Origin: Azonexus sp.
GTDB taxonomy: Bacteria > Pseudomonadota > Gammaproteobacteria > Burkholderiales > Rhodocyclaceae
Direction of reading: 5' to 3'
DNA length: 6,502 bases
NCBI GenBank assembly: GCA_031285115.1
Contig: JAITWU010000334.1
Location: 1-6,502 of the forward strand
This document shows positions 5,776 through 6,502 of the stretch, in pieces. Under the pieces are notes generated by a model. It made no database searches. It had not been told where the DNA came from and worked only from the letters and a program-made list of their open reading frames with translations. Positions within the stretch are counted from its first letter, which is position 1, and each line of letters opens with the position of its first letter. The translations under genes were made by a program, and so were the position numbers.

Positions 5776-6501
5776 TTAATCGTCCATGACGGCGGTGGTG
5801 TAAATTTCCTGCACATCGTCGAGGTTTTCCAGGGCGTCGAGCAGTTTCTGCATCTTGGTCGCGTCCTCTCCGGCGAGCAAGCTCTCGCCTTCCGGCTTCA
5901 TCGTCACTTCGGCAAATTCCGGCTTGAACCCGGCGGCGTCGAGCGCATCCTTGACGGCGATGAAATCGGCGGCGGCGGTGATGACTTCGATCGAGCCGTC
6001 GTCATCGCTCGCCACATCCTCGGCTCCGGCCTCAATCGCCGCATCCATCAAGGCCGTTTCGTCGGTGCCGGGAGCAAAAATCATCTGGCCGCAGTGTTTG
6101 AACTGAAAAACCACCGAGCCTTCCGTCCCCATATTGCCGCCGTATTTGCTGAAGGCGTGCCGCACTTCAGCCACCGTGCGGGTTTTGTTGTCGGTCAGGC
6201 AATCGACCATGATCGCCGCGCCGCCGACACCGTAGCCTTCGTAGCGGACTTCGATGTATTCGACGCCTTCAAGCTCGCCCGTGCCTTTTTTGATCGCCGT
6301 GTCGATCTTGTCCTTGGGCATGTTGTTGGCTTTGGCCTTGTCTACGGCGACGCGCAGACGCGGATTAAAGCCGATGTCGCCGCCGCCCATCTTGGCGGCA
6401 ACGGTGATTTCCTTGGCAATCCGGGAGAAAGCCGCGCCGCGCTTCTCGTCCTGACGCCCCTTGCGATGCTGGATATTGGCCCATTTGGAATGACCCGCCA
6501 T
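5776..6501 (-). CDS. yebC: YebC/PmpR/TACO1-family protein (241 aa)
   Basis: The full-length protein starts with the family signature [22 protein letters not shown] (key residues H4, S5, K6, W7, N9, K14 and R16). Domain 1 is helical (about 1-75, with [19 protein letters not shown] and [10 protein letters not shown]). The other two are alpha/beta (about 80-130 plus 205-241, with [20 protein letters not shown] and the [18 protein letters not shown] stretch, and about 131-200). Members were long annotated as DNA-binding regulators (PmpR); more recent work on the TACO1/YebC family points to a ribosome-associated role in translation of difficult, for example proline-rich, sequences. The length of 241 aa is normal. 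Adjacent yebC and ruvC genes are a common proteobacterial arrangement; here they are split by the cysteine-rich and hemerythrin genes. The start lies 1 base from the window end, so its promoter and ribosome binding site cannot be seen. Confidence 0.98.
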   Translation of the reverse strand: MAGHSKWANIQHRKGRQDEKRGAAFSRIAKEITVAAKMGGGDIGFNPRLRVAVDKAKANNMPKDKIDTAIKKGTGELEGVEYIEVRYEGYGVGGAAIMVDCLTDNKTRTVAEVRHAFSKYGGNMGTEGSVVFQFKHCGQMIFAPGTDETALMDAAIEAGAEDVASDDDGSIEVITAAADFIAVKDALDAAGFKPEFAEVTMKPEGESLLAGEDATKMQKLLDALENLDDVQEIYTTAVMDD

Positions 6502-6502
6502 T

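Overview
The window looks like a chromosomal segment of a GC-rich betaproteobacterium. Rhodocyclales (Accumulibacter, Dechloromonas or Azonexus-like) is my best guess, from protein wording, the yebC–ruvC–ruvA–ruvB neighbourhood and the style of the intergenic repeats. This placement is inference. No rRNA, tRNA, integrase, transposase or CRISPR array is visible.

Layout, left to right. Positions 1-473 hold no gene but are rich in structure: the truncated end of a composite repeat (1-61), two REP-like dyads (141-220), a good candidate sigma-54 promoter (346-361) and a stem-loop followed by T-rich sequence (372-413). An AT-rich orphan gene of unknown function follows on the plus strand (474-1085). 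It converges with a minus-strand cluster reading ruvC (4474-3914), ruvA (3809-3225), an AI-2E/PerM-type membrane protein (3228-2161) and ruvB (2164-1091). The last three genes are joined by 4-nt start/stop overlaps. A 104-bp spacer made of degenerate CCTGTAACC repeats separates ruvC from ruvA. Divergent from ruvC is a hemerythrin-like protein (4589-5116), preceded by a perfect 11-bp inverted repeat. Its stop codon lies in the first bases of a 149-bp composite repeat (5114-5262: two inverted arms around a 12-bp REP hairpin and a G-quadruplex-type motif). The same repeat family, in opposite orientation, is cut by the window start. The right end holds yebC (6501-5776) and, 27 bp downstream, a small cysteine-rich exported protein (5748-5269), both on the minus strand.

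How the genes fit together: RuvA, RuvB and RuvC form the Holliday-junction branch-migration and resolution machine. YebC is the TACO1-family protein that very often sits next to ruvC in Proteobacteria. The permease, hemerythrin, cysteine-rich protein and AT-rich orphan are accessory insertions into this conserved block. The core genes are ordinary. The interesting material is the repeat system, the sigma-54 candidate with its orphan gene, and the hemerythrin control region and unusual metal site.
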